From contig NZ_SMFT01000005.1 in NCBI RefSeq assembly GCF_004339025.1, positions 1-64,000 of the forward strand: a DNA stretch of 64,000 bases, in the 5' to 3' direction. Of this stretch, positions 9,409-18,919 are shown piece by piece. Each line of letters starts with the position of its first letter. Positions within the stretch are counted from its first letter, which is position 1. The notes under the pieces were generated by a model. That model had not been told where the DNA came from, made no database searches, and was given only the letters and a program-made list of their open reading frames with translations. A program made the translations under genes and the position numbers. The stretch is from Volucribacter psittacicida (GTDB lineage Bacteria > Pseudomonadota > Gammaproteobacteria > Enterobacterales > Pasteurellaceae).

Positions 9409-11223
9409 TCAATACACATCCCTCTGATAACGTTTATCTTCTCGCAGTTGTTCAATATAGTCTTCAGCTTGTTCAAGGCTCATTGCCCCTGCTTGAGCGA
9501 CGGCTTGAATTAAGGCATTTTCCACATCTTTCGCCATTTTGGAGGCATCGCCACACACATAAATATAGGCTCCTTGTTGTAGCCATTGCCAAAGTGCGGT
9601 GGCTTCTTGCAAAATTTTATGTTGAACATAGACCTTTTCTTGTTGCTCTCTTGACCAAGCAAAGCTGTATTTATGCAAATAACCTTGTTTCGCCGCCTCT
9701 TGCCACTCTAATTGATAAAGGAAATCATCGGTAGAACGTTGGTTACCAAAGATCAACCAGTTTTGTCCCTCCGCTTCTTCGGCGATGCGTTGCTGAATAA
9801 AGGCTCTAAAAGGAGCGATACCTGTGCCTGAACCAATCATAATAATAGGCTTGCTGTTATCTTGCGGTAAGCGGAAATGGGCATTAGGTTCAATAAAGAC
9901 CTTCACTTCGCCATCTTCCTCCACGCGATCCGCTAAATAGCCTGATGCGCCGCCTGTTCTGGCTTTATCATCATATTGATAACGCACAACGCCAACGGTT
10001 AAATGTACTTCCTCGCCTACTTCCGCTTGTGCCGAGGCAATGGAGTACAATCTTGGTGTGAGCGGACGCAATAAACTGACTAATTGCTCGCCTGTCAATG
10101 CCGTTGGGTAATGCTGTAATACGCCAATTAACGGGGTTTGTTGTACATAATCATTTAATTTTTGCGGATCCGCCACTAAGTCTTGTAACGCATTATATTG
10201 ACTTAATTCCGCATATTTTTTCACAAAAACCGTTGTATTTTGGGTCAATTCAAGCTGACTAATTAAGGCTTGTCGCAAGGTAACAGGGGCGTTGTTAATA
10301 CTCACTTGTTCATCGCCATTGAGCTGTACCGCTTGCAACACTTCTGCCACCAAATTCGGATCATTTTCAAACCATACCCCTAAGGCATCGCCTGCTTGAT
10401 ATTGCAAGCCTGATCCTGCGAGATCAATCTCCAAATGGCGCACATCTTTTTCCGCTTGGCGACTGGTAATTTTTTGATTAACCGATAAGCTGGCGGTAAA
10501 AGGATTTTGTTTGTTATAAGGGCTAACTTGAGTGGTGGCGACCGTTTCATTGCTCACATTCACCGCTTGTAATTGTTGAGTTTGCCCCTGTTTTTGCTGG
10601 CAAAGGGTAACCACTTGGGCAATCCATTGCTCCGCTTGTTCATTAAAATCTAAATCACAGTCCACACGTTCCAGTAAAGGAGTCGCTCCTAATTCCGTTA
10701 AACGTCGGTCAAAATCCTTGCCCGCTTGGCAAAAATCAGGATAAGAGGAATCGCCCAAGCCCAATACCGCAAAACTCAGTTGGGCAAGTTGAGGGGCTTT
10801 TTTGCCAAATAAATATTTATAAAGGCTTACCGCTTCTTCTGGTGGTTCGCCGTCCCCTTGCGTAGAACTCACTAATAATAACAAGGTTTCATCGGCAATT
10901 TGCTTGGCTTTATAATCGCCTGCATTTTTGCGTTGCACCTCAATCCCCACCGCCTGTAAGGCTTGGGCTAATTGATCTGCCACCCCTTTGGCATTGCCTG
11001 TTTGTGAGGCAGATAACACCGTAACCTTTAAGGGTTCGGCTTGAAGTGCGGTCTGATTTGGCGATAAATTTTGTGCAATCTCTTGCGTTGCATTACCCTG
11101 TTGAGCGGATAACGCCCAACAATAGCCCGAAAGCCAAGCTAATTGGCGAGCATCGCTCTGTTGTAAGCATTGCTGTAATAATTGTAATTGTTCTGGTTGA
11201 AAGGGTAGGTCAATCTTGCTCAT
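9409..11223 (-). CDS. cysJ: Sulfite reductase flavoprotein (alpha) subunit
   Basis: Transfers electrons from NADPH through FAD and FMN to CysI. The 604-residue protein has an N-terminal flavodoxin domain (STQGDGEPPEEA near 120), a central FAD-binding domain (RLYSIASA), and C-terminal NADPH-binding motifs (GSGTGIAPFRAF, then VCGDASKMAKDVE), ending in KRYQRDVY as usual. It lies three bases after cysN, so the two are co-translated. Confidence 0.96.
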   Translation of the reverse strand: MSKIDLPFQPEQLQLLQQCLQQSDARQLAWLSGYCWALSAQQGNATQEIAQNLSPNQTALQAEPLKVTVLSASQTGNAKGVADQLAQALQAVGIEVQRKNAGDYKAKQIADETLLLLVSSTQGDGEPPEEAVSLYKYLFGKKAPQLAQLSFAVLGLGDSSYPDFCQAGKDFDRRLTELGATPLLERVDCDLDFNEQAEQWIAQVVTLCQQKQGQTQQLQAVNVSNETVATTQVSPYNKQNPFTASLSVNQKITSRQAEKDVRHLEIDLAGSGLQYQAGDALGVWFENDPNLVAEVLQAVQLNGDEQVSINNAPVTLRQALISQLELTQNTTVFVKKYAELSQYNALQDLVADPQKLNDYVQQTPLIGVLQHYPTALTGEQLVSLLRPLTPRLYSIASAQAEVGEEVHLTVGVVRYQYDDKARTGGASGYLADRVEEDGEVKVFIEPNAHFRLPQDNSKPIIMIGSGTGIAPFRAFIQQRIAEEAEGQNWLIFGNQRSTDDFLYQLEWQEAAKQGYLHKYSFAWSREQQEKVYVQHKILQEATALWQWLQQGAYIYVCGDASKMAKDVENALIQAVAQAGAMSLEQAEDYIEQLREDKRYQRDVY

Positions 11224-11226
11224 AGA

Positions 11227-12516
11227 TTATGCCTCCACCGCACGAATCATACCAGCAGCCACCGTATGATAAGTGGCTTCATCAATTAAAATAAAGGCAC
11301 CAATGGCTTGATTTTGCTCATAAGTTGTCGCCAAAATCGGTTTTTGCAAACTCAACTCCACCTCGCCTAAATCATTCATTTGTAAGCTCGTTGCCCCTGT
11401 TTCTTGGGTTAGGGTTTGCACATTAAGCACATTATTCACTTGACGCACTTTAGCAAATAGGGTTTGTGTGCTATGTTTTAGCAAATATTTGCGAGCGGTA
11501 TTTAACGGACGTTGATCAAACCAACATAGGGTTGCCACCAAATTTTTAGTGGGTTGCAATGGCGAATCCAATGCCACTAACACATCGCCACGAGAAATAT
11601 CAATATCATCGGTTAAACGCAAGGTAACCACTTGCCCACTTTGAGCCTGCTCAACTTCGCCCTTTGGCGTGATAATTTCTGCTACGGTGGATTGCAAACC
11701 TGAGGGCTCAATACGTACCTGTTGCCCCACCTTGATTTGCCCAGCCTCAATCCGCCCTTGATAACCACGAAAATCATCTTGTTTATCCGCATCTTGACGA
11801 ATCACAAATTGCACAGGGAAATAAAAATCCTGTTGTTGATATTGGTTATCCACCGTTGGCAAATTTTCTAATAAGCTCAATAATGGCTCGCCTTGATACC
11901 AAGGCATTTGGCCACTTTTATGCACAATGTTATCGCCCAATAAGGCAGAAACAGGAATAAAATGCACCTGAGGAATGGCTAATTGTTGGGCAAGTTGTTG
12001 ATAAGCCTGACAAATTGCCTCAAATTTTTGTTGGTCATAGCCCAATAAATCCATTTTATTAATGGCAACCACAATATGCGGACAATTTAGCTCACGCAAA
12101 ATGGCGGAATGGCGTTTGGTTTGAGGTAATAATGCAAGGGGTTGCTGACTAAAATCAATTTGTGAGGCATCAAGCAACACCACAGCGGCTGAGGCGGTAG
12201 ATGCCCCTGTTACCATATTGCGAGTATATTGTTCGTGTCCTGGTGTATCAGCAATAATAAATTTGCGTGTGGCAGTAGAAAAATAACGATAGGCAACATC
12301 AATGGTAATGCCTTGTTCACGTTCCGCCTCTAAGCCATCGGTTAATAAAGAAAAATCAATGGCTTGCTGATTATTTTGTTGTGATTGAGTTAATAAACTG
12401 AGCTGATCGTTTAATAGGGCTTTGCTATCGTATAACAGGCGACCAATCAGGGTACTTTTACCATCATCAACACTGCCTGCGGTAATAAAACGTAATGGGG
12501 TAGTAAAGGTTGTCAT
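11227..12516 (-). CDS. cysN: Sulfate adenylyltransferase subunit 1 (GTPase)
   Basis: Regulatory GTPase subunit of ATP sulfurylase, which with CysD makes adenosine 5'-phosphosulfate (APS). The motifs are GSVDDGKST (residues 14-22), DTPGHEQYT and NKMD, followed by EF-Tu-like beta-barrel domains. At 429 residues it is shorter than the E. coli protein, mostly at the N-terminus, with no motif missing. No fused APS kinase domain follows. It starts 11 bases after the cysD reading frame. Confidence 0.94.
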   Translation of the reverse strand: MTTFTTPLRFITAGSVDDGKSTLIGRLLYDSKALLNDQLSLLTQSQQNNQQAIDFSLLTDGLEAEREQGITIDVAYRYFSTATRKFIIADTPGHEQYTRNMVTGASTASAAVVLLDASQIDFSQQPLALLPQTKRHSAILRELNCPHIVVAINKMDLLGYDQQKFEAICQAYQQLAQQLAIPQVHFIPVSALLGDNIVHKSGQMPWYQGEPLLSLLENLPTVDNQYQQQDFYFPVQFVIRQDADKQDDFRGYQGRIEAGQIKVGQQVRIEPSGLQSTVAEIITPKGEVEQAQSGQVVTLRLTDDIDISRGDVLVALDSPLQPTKNLVATLCWFDQRPLNTARKYLLKHSTQTLFAKVRQVNNVLNVQTLTQETGATSLQMNDLGEVELSLQKPILATTYEQNQAIGAFILIDEATYHTVAAGMIRAVEA

Positions 12517-12527
12517 CGCTCTGCTCC

Positions 12528-13452
12528 TTAAAAGTAACCTTGTTTTTTGCGTTGTTCCATCGCCGCTGCACTGGCTTGGTCATCTAAACGGGTGGCACTG
12601 CGTTCGGAAATATCCGTTAATGCGGTTTCACGAATAATGTCAAATGGCGTACTCGCCTCGCTTGCCACAGGGCAGGTACAACTAATATCGCCCACAGTAC
12701 GAAAACGCACCGATAATACCTCGCTGGTTTCTTGCGGTGCTTTTGGTGTTAATGGCGTTACTGGTACAAGCAAGCCTTTACGGCGTACCACTTCACGTTG
12801 ATGAGCATAATAAATGGAAGGCAAGGCAAGATTTTCTCTGGCGATATATTGCCAAATATCCAACTCCGTCCAGTTAGAAATAGGGAAAACACGCATATTT
12901 TCGCCTTTATGCAATTTAGCATTGTAAAGTTCCCATAATTCAGGGCGTTGTGCTTTTGGATCCCATTGCCCAAATTCATCACGAAAAGAGAAAATTCGCT
13001 CTTTAGCTCGAGCTTTTTCTTCATCACGTCTTGCCCCGCCCATTAAGGCATCAAACTTGTTCTGCGATGGTTTCCAAGAGGGTTACCGCTTGAGCGGCGT
13101 TGCGTGAGTCCGTTTCTTTGCGTAACACCACTGTACCCTTAGCAATGGATTGCTCTACCGAGCCAACCACCAATTTTGCCCCTAACTCTGCCACCACTTG
13201 ATCACGAAAGGCGATCACTTCAGGATAGTTATGCCCTGTGTCAATATGCACAAGGGGAAAGGGTAATTGTACAGGGCGATTGCCAAGCTGAAAGGCTTTG
13301 CGAGCTAATGCTAATAAGACGACAGAATCTTTACCGCCAGAAAATAATAAAGCGGGATTTTCACATTCTGCCACCACTTCACGGATAATATAAATGGACT
13401 CAGCCTCTAGCCAATCAAGGTGTCCGTTGTTGAGCTGTGGTTGTGTTGTCAT
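12528..13452 (-). pseudogene. cysD: Sulfate adenylyltransferase subunit 2, frameshifted
   Basis: CysD is the catalytic ATP-pyrophosphatase subunit of ATP sulfurylase. The 5' part (from the ATG at 13452, GGAG eight bases before) encodes the LFSGGKDS P-loop and runs to IAEQV-stop at 13051. The 3' part continues in another frame from [14 protein letters not shown] to the normal C-terminus KKQGYF. At the junction the minus strand reads GAACAAGTTTGATGCC. Restoring two bases (GAACACAAGTTT) would give [10 protein letters not shown] and one protein of about 308 residues. The gene is therefore broken by what looks like loss of one CA unit, either a real mutation or a sequence error. Confidence 0.88.
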
Positions 13453-13545
13453 TGTTATCACTCCTTAAAAAAGTGCGGTTAATTTTTAAATTATTTTTCT
13501 ATATTTATTGATCGTTTCGCTATTGGCTATTTGCATTTCTTTCTT

Positions 13546-13979
13546 TGTATTTGCTAACGGGTTTCGCCGTTGGCGACTTACTTTCTTTGCTTGCACAAAG
13601 AAAGTAAGCAAAGAAATGCACCCCTAGAAAAACCTTAATCTTCACTTCGGCAAGAACCATTACGACTTATTTCTGAACTTGCCTTGCTTTGCAAGGCTTC
13701 GAACAACAGAAATAAGTCTATGGTTCTAAGCCTTGTTCAGCGGTTTTTAAGGGGAAAGGGAGCATTATTCCCTTTTCTCTTAGTTTTATTTATTTTTTAC
13801 TCCCCCCCTTAAAAAGCCCCTTGCTAAGGCTTACAACGATAGAATAATTTTGGCTGTTTGAGCGTAGCGAGTTCCAAAATTATTCGTATATCGTTGTTGC
13901 CGAAAGCAAGGATTAGGCTTTTTCTAGGGGGCGTGTTTCTTTGCCTACTTTCTTTACATGAGTAAAGAAAGTAGGTCGC
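13546..13979. repeat. 430-base structured repeat, copy A
   Basis: Nearly identical to 17326-17757 in the same orientation. Inside are a 13-bp perfect hairpin (CTTACTTTCTTTG), a long hairpin with arms around GACTTATTTCTG at about 13650-13725, a third with arms CAACGATAGAATAATTTTGG, and outer arms (GAAATGCACCCCTAGAAAAA with its near-complement) that can pair across the unit. No open reading frame or transposase is present. It fills the 540-base gap between cysD and cysH. Confidence 0.85.
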
Positions 13980-14000
13980 ACAAAGTGCGAAACACTCTTC

Positions 14001-14738
14001 CTACTTATGCAACCCACATTCCTTACTATCCTTATTTTCCCACCACCAGCGACCGGCACGAATGTCTTCGCCTTCTTTTACGGGGCGGGTGCAAGGATCA
14101 CAGCCAATGCTAGGAAAACCTTGTAAATACAATGGGTTATAAGGCACTTGATAATGCAAAATGTATGCCCATACTTGCTGTTCTGACCAATCAAAAATCG
14201 GATTATATTTCGCCATTGCACGAGCTTCATCTTGTTCCGCAAAGGCTAATTCAGTACGGGTTACGGATTGTTCACGCCGTTGCCCGGTTAGCCAAGCGTC
14301 CGCACCCTCTAAGGCTCGGTTAAGGGGTTCAATTTTGCGGATATAACAACATTGTTTGCGTAACGCCACGCTTTCATAGTAAGCCTGCTTGCCAAACTCT
14401 TGCACAAATTGTTCCGCTTTATCTGCCTGTGGCTGAAAAATCTGAAAAGCCAAATGTGGATAAATATGAGGAATTTGTTGTAACAAATCCAAGGTTTCGG
14501 AATGTAATAAACCTGTATCTAGGGTAAACACCTGAATGGGAAGATGTTGTTTCGCAATAATATCGGTAATCAACATATCTTCCACCGCTAAACTGCTGGC
14601 AAAACGGGCTTGTTGATGTTGTTGAGCAATCTGTTGTAGGCGTTCAGTTAGGGTTTGCACCTTGTCCTCTAAACTTGCTATTACCTCATTATTTGGCGTA
14701 GGAATTTGCCATAATTTTGGTTTAATAAAACTCATCAT
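14001..14738 (-). CDS. cysH: Adenylyl-sulfate (APS) reductase, CysH family
   Basis: Reduces activated sulfate to sulfite with thioredoxin. The 245-residue protein has the catalytic ECGLH cysteine (Cys241). It also has the CCYIRK pair (Cys130-Cys131) and CDPC (Cys213, Cys216), which bind a [4Fe-4S] cluster in enzymes that act directly on APS. E. coli-type PAPS reductases lack these cysteines. No cysC (APS kinase) is seen in the cluster, which fits APS as substrate. It lies five bases after cysG. Confidence 0.92.
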   Translation of the reverse strand: MMSFIKPKLWQIPTPNNEVIASLEDKVQTLTERLQQIAQQHQQARFASSLAVEDMLITDIIAKQHLPIQVFTLDTGLLHSETLDLLQQIPHIYPHLAFQIFQPQADKAEQFVQEFGKQAYYESVALRKQCCYIRKIEPLNRALEGADAWLTGQRREQSVTRTELAFAEQDEARAMAKYNPIFDWSEQQVWAYILHYQVPYNPLYLQGFPSIGCDPCTRPVKEGEDIRAGRWWWENKDSKECGLHK

Positions 14739-14743
14739 TCCCC

Positions 14744-16174
14744 CTATGCCACTTGACTAATGCGTAAATTATCAATGGTAAAGTGCGGTGCTTTTTGTGC
14801 CTGTTTTTGCTCGCCAAACCAAGCTAATTGATGATGTAATTGCACCACTTCGCCAATCACAATTAAAGCTGGGGTTGGCACTTGCTCACTGAGTTCCGCT
14901 AACTGTTGTAGCTCACCGATAAGGGTTTGTTGGCTCAGTTGAGTGCCTTGGCTAATTATCGCCACTGGCGTGGTCGCCGCTCGTCCAAATTGGATTAATT
15001 TGTCAGCAATGTCTTTGGCTTTAATCGTTCCCATATAAATCACCAAGGTTTGTTGCGAACGAGCAAGGCTTTGCCATTCGAGTTGTTCTGCCTGATCTTT
15101 GCGGTGTCCTGTAACAAAAATCGCACTTTGTGCATAATCTCGATGAGTCAAAGGAATACCAGCATAAGCGGTTGCGCCAATGCCAGCGGTAATGCCCGGT
15201 ACAACGGCGAAAGGAATATTTTCCGCTTTTAAGGTTTCCAATTCTTCGCCGCCACGCCCAAACACAAAGGGATCGCCGCCTTTTAGCCGTACCACACGTT
15301 TTCCTTGTTGGGCATATTGCACTAATAATTGGTTAATTTTCTGCTGGCTGGTTTGCTCGCCTTTGCCTCGTTTGCCCACAAATACCAAGTCCGCATCACG
15401 TCTAACTAACTCTAATACGTCTTTGGATACTAAGGCATCGTATAACACCACGTCCGCTTGCTGAATTTCCTGCAAGCCTTTTAAGGTTAATAAACCAGCA
15501 TCGCCAGGCCCTGCCCCCACCAAAGACACAAAACCACCTTGATCATCTTGTTCAAGCTGTTGTGCCAATTCCTGTTCTGCTTGGGCTAATTGCTGATTGG
15601 TTACTAACTGGGCAAACTTGCCATTAAATAATTGCTCCCAAAAACGTCTTCTTGCAGTTAAGCCTTTGATTTTTTGTTTAATTTTATCTCGCCAACGCCC
15701 AGCAATGGTTGCCATTGTGCCAAGATGCTGTGGCAATAACGCTTCTAATTTTTCTCGTAATAAACGCGCTAATACAGGGGCTGTTCCGCCACTGGAAATC
15801 GCAATTTGAATGGGATTACGATCAATAATGGACGGAAAAATAAAATTACAATGGGGCTGATCATCAACGGTATTAATCAATTTATGTTGTTGCTGAGCAA
15901 TGTGGTAAACCCGTTGATTAAACTCGCTATCATTGGTGGCACAAATAATTAAAAAAACCGACCGCACTTGCTCCGCATTAAAGGTTTTAGCCAGCCAAAT
16001 CACTTTACCTTGCTCCACCAATTCGCTTAATTTTGCCGACAATTTGGGGGCAACTAAGCGAATTTCGGCGTTGGCTTTAAGTAATAAAGACACTTTGCGT
16101 GTTGCTACGGAACCGCCACCAATCACTAATACAGGGCGATGATTGAGATCGGCAAAAATCGGAAAATAATTCAT
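14744..16174 (-). CDS. cysG: Siroheme synthase
   Basis: Trifunctional enzyme supplying siroheme to CysI. Residues 1 to about 205 form the precorrin-2 dehydrogenase/ferrochelatase part (VIGGGSVATRKV, then CNFIFPSIIDRNPIQIAIS). Residues from about 215 form the uroporphyrinogen-III methyltransferase (VGAGPGDAGLLTLKG, then RLKGGDPFVFGRGGEE). The 476-residue length is normal. It lies between sbp and cysH, probably in one transcript with both. Confidence 0.96.
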   Translation of the reverse strand: MNYFPIFADLNHRPVLVIGGGSVATRKVSLLLKANAEIRLVAPKLSAKLSELVEQGKVIWLAKTFNAEQVRSVFLIICATNDSEFNQRVYHIAQQQHKLINTVDDQPHCNFIFPSIIDRNPIQIAISSGGTAPVLARLLREKLEALLPQHLGTMATIAGRWRDKIKQKIKGLTARRRFWEQLFNGKFAQLVTNQQLAQAEQELAQQLEQDDQGGFVSLVGAGPGDAGLLTLKGLQEIQQADVVLYDALVSKDVLELVRRDADLVFVGKRGKGEQTSQQKINQLLVQYAQQGKRVVRLKGGDPFVFGRGGEELETLKAENIPFAVVPGITAGIGATAYAGIPLTHRDYAQSAIFVTGHRKDQAEQLEWQSLARSQQTLVIYMGTIKAKDIADKLIQFGRAATTPVAIISQGTQLSQQTLIGELQQLAELSEQVPTPALIVIGEVVQLHHQLAWFGEQKQAQKAPHFTIDNLRISQVA

Positions 16175-16197
16175 TTTTCACTCCCACAAAGACAAAA

Positions 16198-17217
16198 TTA
16201 CCGCGTTTTTTCTGCTTGAGCGGCAATATACAAACGATCGAATAATCCATTATCGGCAAAATGCTCAGCATTAATTTGTTGCCAGCTACCAAAGGTTTGA
16301 TTGGCATCAAGTTGCTCAATGGCTGGAAAACTGGCTTGGTATTGCTTCGCCACTTGTTGATCCACTGGGCGAAAATAATGCTTGGCAGCCAACTGCTGTG
16401 CCGCTGGCGACCAAAGGGTCTGCAAATATTGTTGAGCATAAAGGGCGGTATGATTATGTTGAGTATTTTTTACCACTTCCGCCACAAATACTGGGGTATA
16501 AAGGGTAATACTCGGATAAACCACATCAAAACTATCGCCTAAGGCTTTGCTCGCTAACATTGCTTCATTTTCAGGAGCAATTAAAACATCGCCCATTTGT
16601 CGCTGAGTAAAGCTAATGGTTGCCCCTCTTGCGCCTGCCTCTAAAATCGGCACATTGGCTAGCACTTGTTGTAAGAATTGCTGTTGTTGAGGAGCATCGG
16701 CAAAGTGGCGTTGGGCATAAGCTAAAAGTGCCAAATAAGCAAAGCGTCCATTAGCAGAGGTTTTGGGATTAGGCAAAATGACTTTTACATCAGGTCTGGC
16801 TAAGTCCGCCCAATCTTGAATATGCTTTGGGTTGCCTTTTTTCACCAGTAACACCATTACACTACCAAAAGGCGAGGCATTATTGGGATATTGTTGTTGC
16901 CAATCTGCCGCCACTAAACCTTTGTGGACGAGGAGATCAATATCGCTACTTTGGGTGAGGGTAACTACGTCCGCAGGTAAACCACTTGCCACTGCAATGG
17001 CTTGTTTACTGGCGCCGCCGTGTGATTGGGAAAGGCTGAGTTGATCTTGTAAACCTGTTTGTTGTAAAAACCAAGGGTTATAGTCTTGGTAAAAATCACG
17101 AATCACATCATAAGCCACGTTGAGTAAGAGGGTTTTATGATTGGGCTTATGGTTTAGGGTAAAGGCAATAAGAGCAATCAAAATGATCAAACATACTGCG
17201 GATAAATATTTTTTCAT
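16198..17217 (-). CDS. sbp: Sulfate-binding protein of ABC transporter
   Basis: Periplasmic receptor for sulfate or thiosulfate, working with CysT, CysW and CysA encoded to the right. The 339-residue protein has an N-terminal hydrophobic signal segment, then LNVAYDVIRDFYQDYN, SHGGASKQA and GLPADVVTL, all typical of the Sbp/CysP family. The signal region is poor in a clear cleavage site, so the protein could stay membrane-tethered. Whether it should be called sbp or cysP is not certain. Confidence 0.88.
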   Translation of the reverse strand: MKKYLSAVCLIILIALIAFTLNHKPNHKTLLLNVAYDVIRDFYQDYNPWFLQQTGLQDQLSLSQSHGGASKQAIAVASGLPADVVTLTQSSDIDLLVHKGLVAADWQQQYPNNASPFGSVMVLLVKKGNPKHIQDWADLARPDVKVILPNPKTSANGRFAYLALLAYAQRHFADAPQQQQFLQQVLANVPILEAGARGATISFTQRQMGDVLIAPENEAMLASKALGDSFDVVYPSITLYTPVFVAEVVKNTQHNHTALYAQQYLQTLWSPAAQQLAAKHYFRPVDQQVAKQYQASFPAIEQLDANQTFGSWQQINAEHFADNGLFDRLYIAAQAEKTR

Positions 17218-18036
17218 TGTTTGCTCCTAGTTTGGTTGGTTTTGGTTTACTAACGTAAGTGCGGTTGTTTTTTTATTTATTTTTGTTTTGCCAATGATTT
17301 TTATTGTTAGCGATTTACTTTTTTATGTATTTGCTAACGGGTTTCGCCGTTGGCGACTTACTTTCTTTGCTTGCACAAAGAAAGTAAGCAAAGAAATGCA
17401 CCCCTAGAAAAACCTTAATCTTCACTTCGGCAAGAACCATTACGACTTATTTCTGAACTTGCCTTGCTTTGCAAGGCTTCGGACAACAGAAATAAGTCTA
17501 TGGTTCTAAGCCTTGTTCAGCGGTTTTTAAGGGGAAAGGGAACTTTATTCCTTTTTCTCTTAGTTTTATTTATTTTTTACTCCCCCTTAAAAAGCCCCTT
17601 GCTAAGGCTTACAACGATAGAATAATTTTGGCTGTTTGAGCGTAGCGAGTTCCAAAATTATTCGTATATCGTTGTTGCCGAAAGCAAGGATTAGGCTTTT
17701 TCTAGGGGGCGTGTTTCTTTGCCTACTTTCTTTACACGAGTAAAGAAAGTAGGTCGCCAGCGGCGAAATCCGTTATTTGATAACTTTCTAAAAATGAATA
17801 ACGTGAAAAAACATCTTTCTTACTCACTTGCCCTAAATTTATAAGTGAAAATCCCTCATTAAAGAAATAATTAAAAAGCATTTATTATTCAATTTTGAAA
17901 TAAACAAAGATCGATAAGATCGTTTCTTATAACTAAAATAGATAAAAAATAATTTTATGTTCTTTGCAAGTTAAAAAAATATTCGGCAAAGTTAGCCTTA
18001 TTTTTTCGTCTATTTCATCTATGCTGGTTTTAATTC
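17218..18036. other. Divergent intergenic region between sbp and cysT
   Basis: This 819-base gap holds repeat copy B (17326-17757) and an uptake signal at 17252. The AT-rich 280 bases before cysT, and the stretch between the sbp start and the repeat, are where promoters for the two divergent operons are expected. No gene was recognised. Confidence 0.5.
17326..17757. repeat. 430-base structured repeat, copy B
   Basis: A direct copy of 13546-13979, differing at scattered positions and in a C run (7 C in copy A, 5 in copy B). The two copies bracket cysH, cysG and sbp. The same hairpins are present, and their preservation suggests selection for, or mobility by, the folded form. Confidence 0.85.
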
Positions 18037-18906
18037 GTGGGGGTTGCTGTGGCGGTAATAAAAAAGAACAACTGGCAAATCAGCCAATTTTCGGTGCTAC
18101 CTGGCTTTAAATGTGGGTTAAGCATAACCTTATTATGGCTCGCTGCTATGGTGGTTTTGCCGTTAATTTTATTGATCCTCTCCGTCCAACAAATGCACTG
18201 GAATGAGTTTCTCCAAACGATCACTAGCCAACGTGTTACCGCCTCTTTATTACTTTCGTTTAAAATGGCAGCTATCGCCACATTAGTAAATATTTTATTC
18301 GGCTTATTATTGGCTTGGGTGCTGGTACGTTATGATTTTTATGGCAAGAAATTATTGAATGCCTTAATTGATTTACCCTTTGCCCTACCCACCGCTGTGG
18401 CAGGCATTGCACTCGCTACCCTTTATGCTCCAACAGGCTTATTTGGGCAGGCCCTTGCCCATTTGGGGATTCAAGTGGCTTATACCCCCACAGGGATCAC
18501 AATGGCATTAATTTTTGTCAGCTTGCCCTTTGTGGTGCGAGCTATTCAGCCTGTATTAGCCAATTTTGATCCGAGTTATGAAGAAGCCGCCGCCATTTTA
18601 GGAGCATCAAAATGGACAACCTTACGCAAAGTGATTTTGCCTAGCTTATTGCCAGCCATCATTGGCGGAGCAGGTATGGGCTTTGCTCGTTGTCTAGGCG
18701 AATATGGTTCAGTGATTTTTATTGCTGGTAATGTGCCGTTAGTGTCGGAAATTGCCCCTTTGATTATTATGTCTAAATTGGATTTATATGATGTACAGGG
18801 AGCCTCCGCTATCGCCTTATTGATGTTATCCATTTCCTTTGTATTTATTTTGTTGATTAACATTGCTCAATGGTCAGTGAGTAAAAAAATGCAGCCTAAA
18901 ACCTAA
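18037..18906 (+). CDS. cysT: Sulfate ABC transporter permease CysT (CysU)
   Basis: Inner-membrane channel subunit of the sulfate/thiosulfate importer. The 289-residue protein has about six membrane spans and the permease loop EEAAAILGASKWTTLRKVILP near residue 185. No convincing ATG is present at the N-terminus. The likely start is GTG at 18037 or GTG at 18049, so the first residues are uncertain. It is followed 13 bases later by cysW. Confidence 0.92.
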   Translation: MGVAVAVIKKNNWQISQFSVLPGFKCGLSITLLWLAAMVVLPLILLILSVQQMHWNEFLQTITSQRVTASLLLSFKMAAIATLVNILFGLLLAWVLVRYDFYGKKLLNALIDLPFALPTAVAGIALATLYAPTGLFGQALAHLGIQVAYTPTGITMALIFVSLPFVVRAIQPVLANFDPSYEEAAAILGASKWTTLRKVILPSLLPAIIGGAGMGFARCLGEYGSVIFIAGNVPLVSEIAPLIIMSKLDLYDVQGASAIALLMLSISFVFILLINIAQWSVSKKMQPKT

Positions 18907-18919
18907 AAGGACGAAAAAA

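Noticed and set aside
11227-12516. cysN as a truncated gene
   Set aside because: It is about 45 residues shorter than in E. coli, but all GTPase motifs and the barrel domains are present and the start fits the cysD spacing.
13801-13808. C7 run in the 430-base repeat as a phase-variation tract
   Set aside because: It differs in length between the two copies, but lies in non-coding sequence with no gene to switch.
16077-16439. A 120-codon minus-strand frame over the cysG/sbp junction
   Set aside because: It overlaps the start of cysG and the end of sbp in another frame, with no family features.
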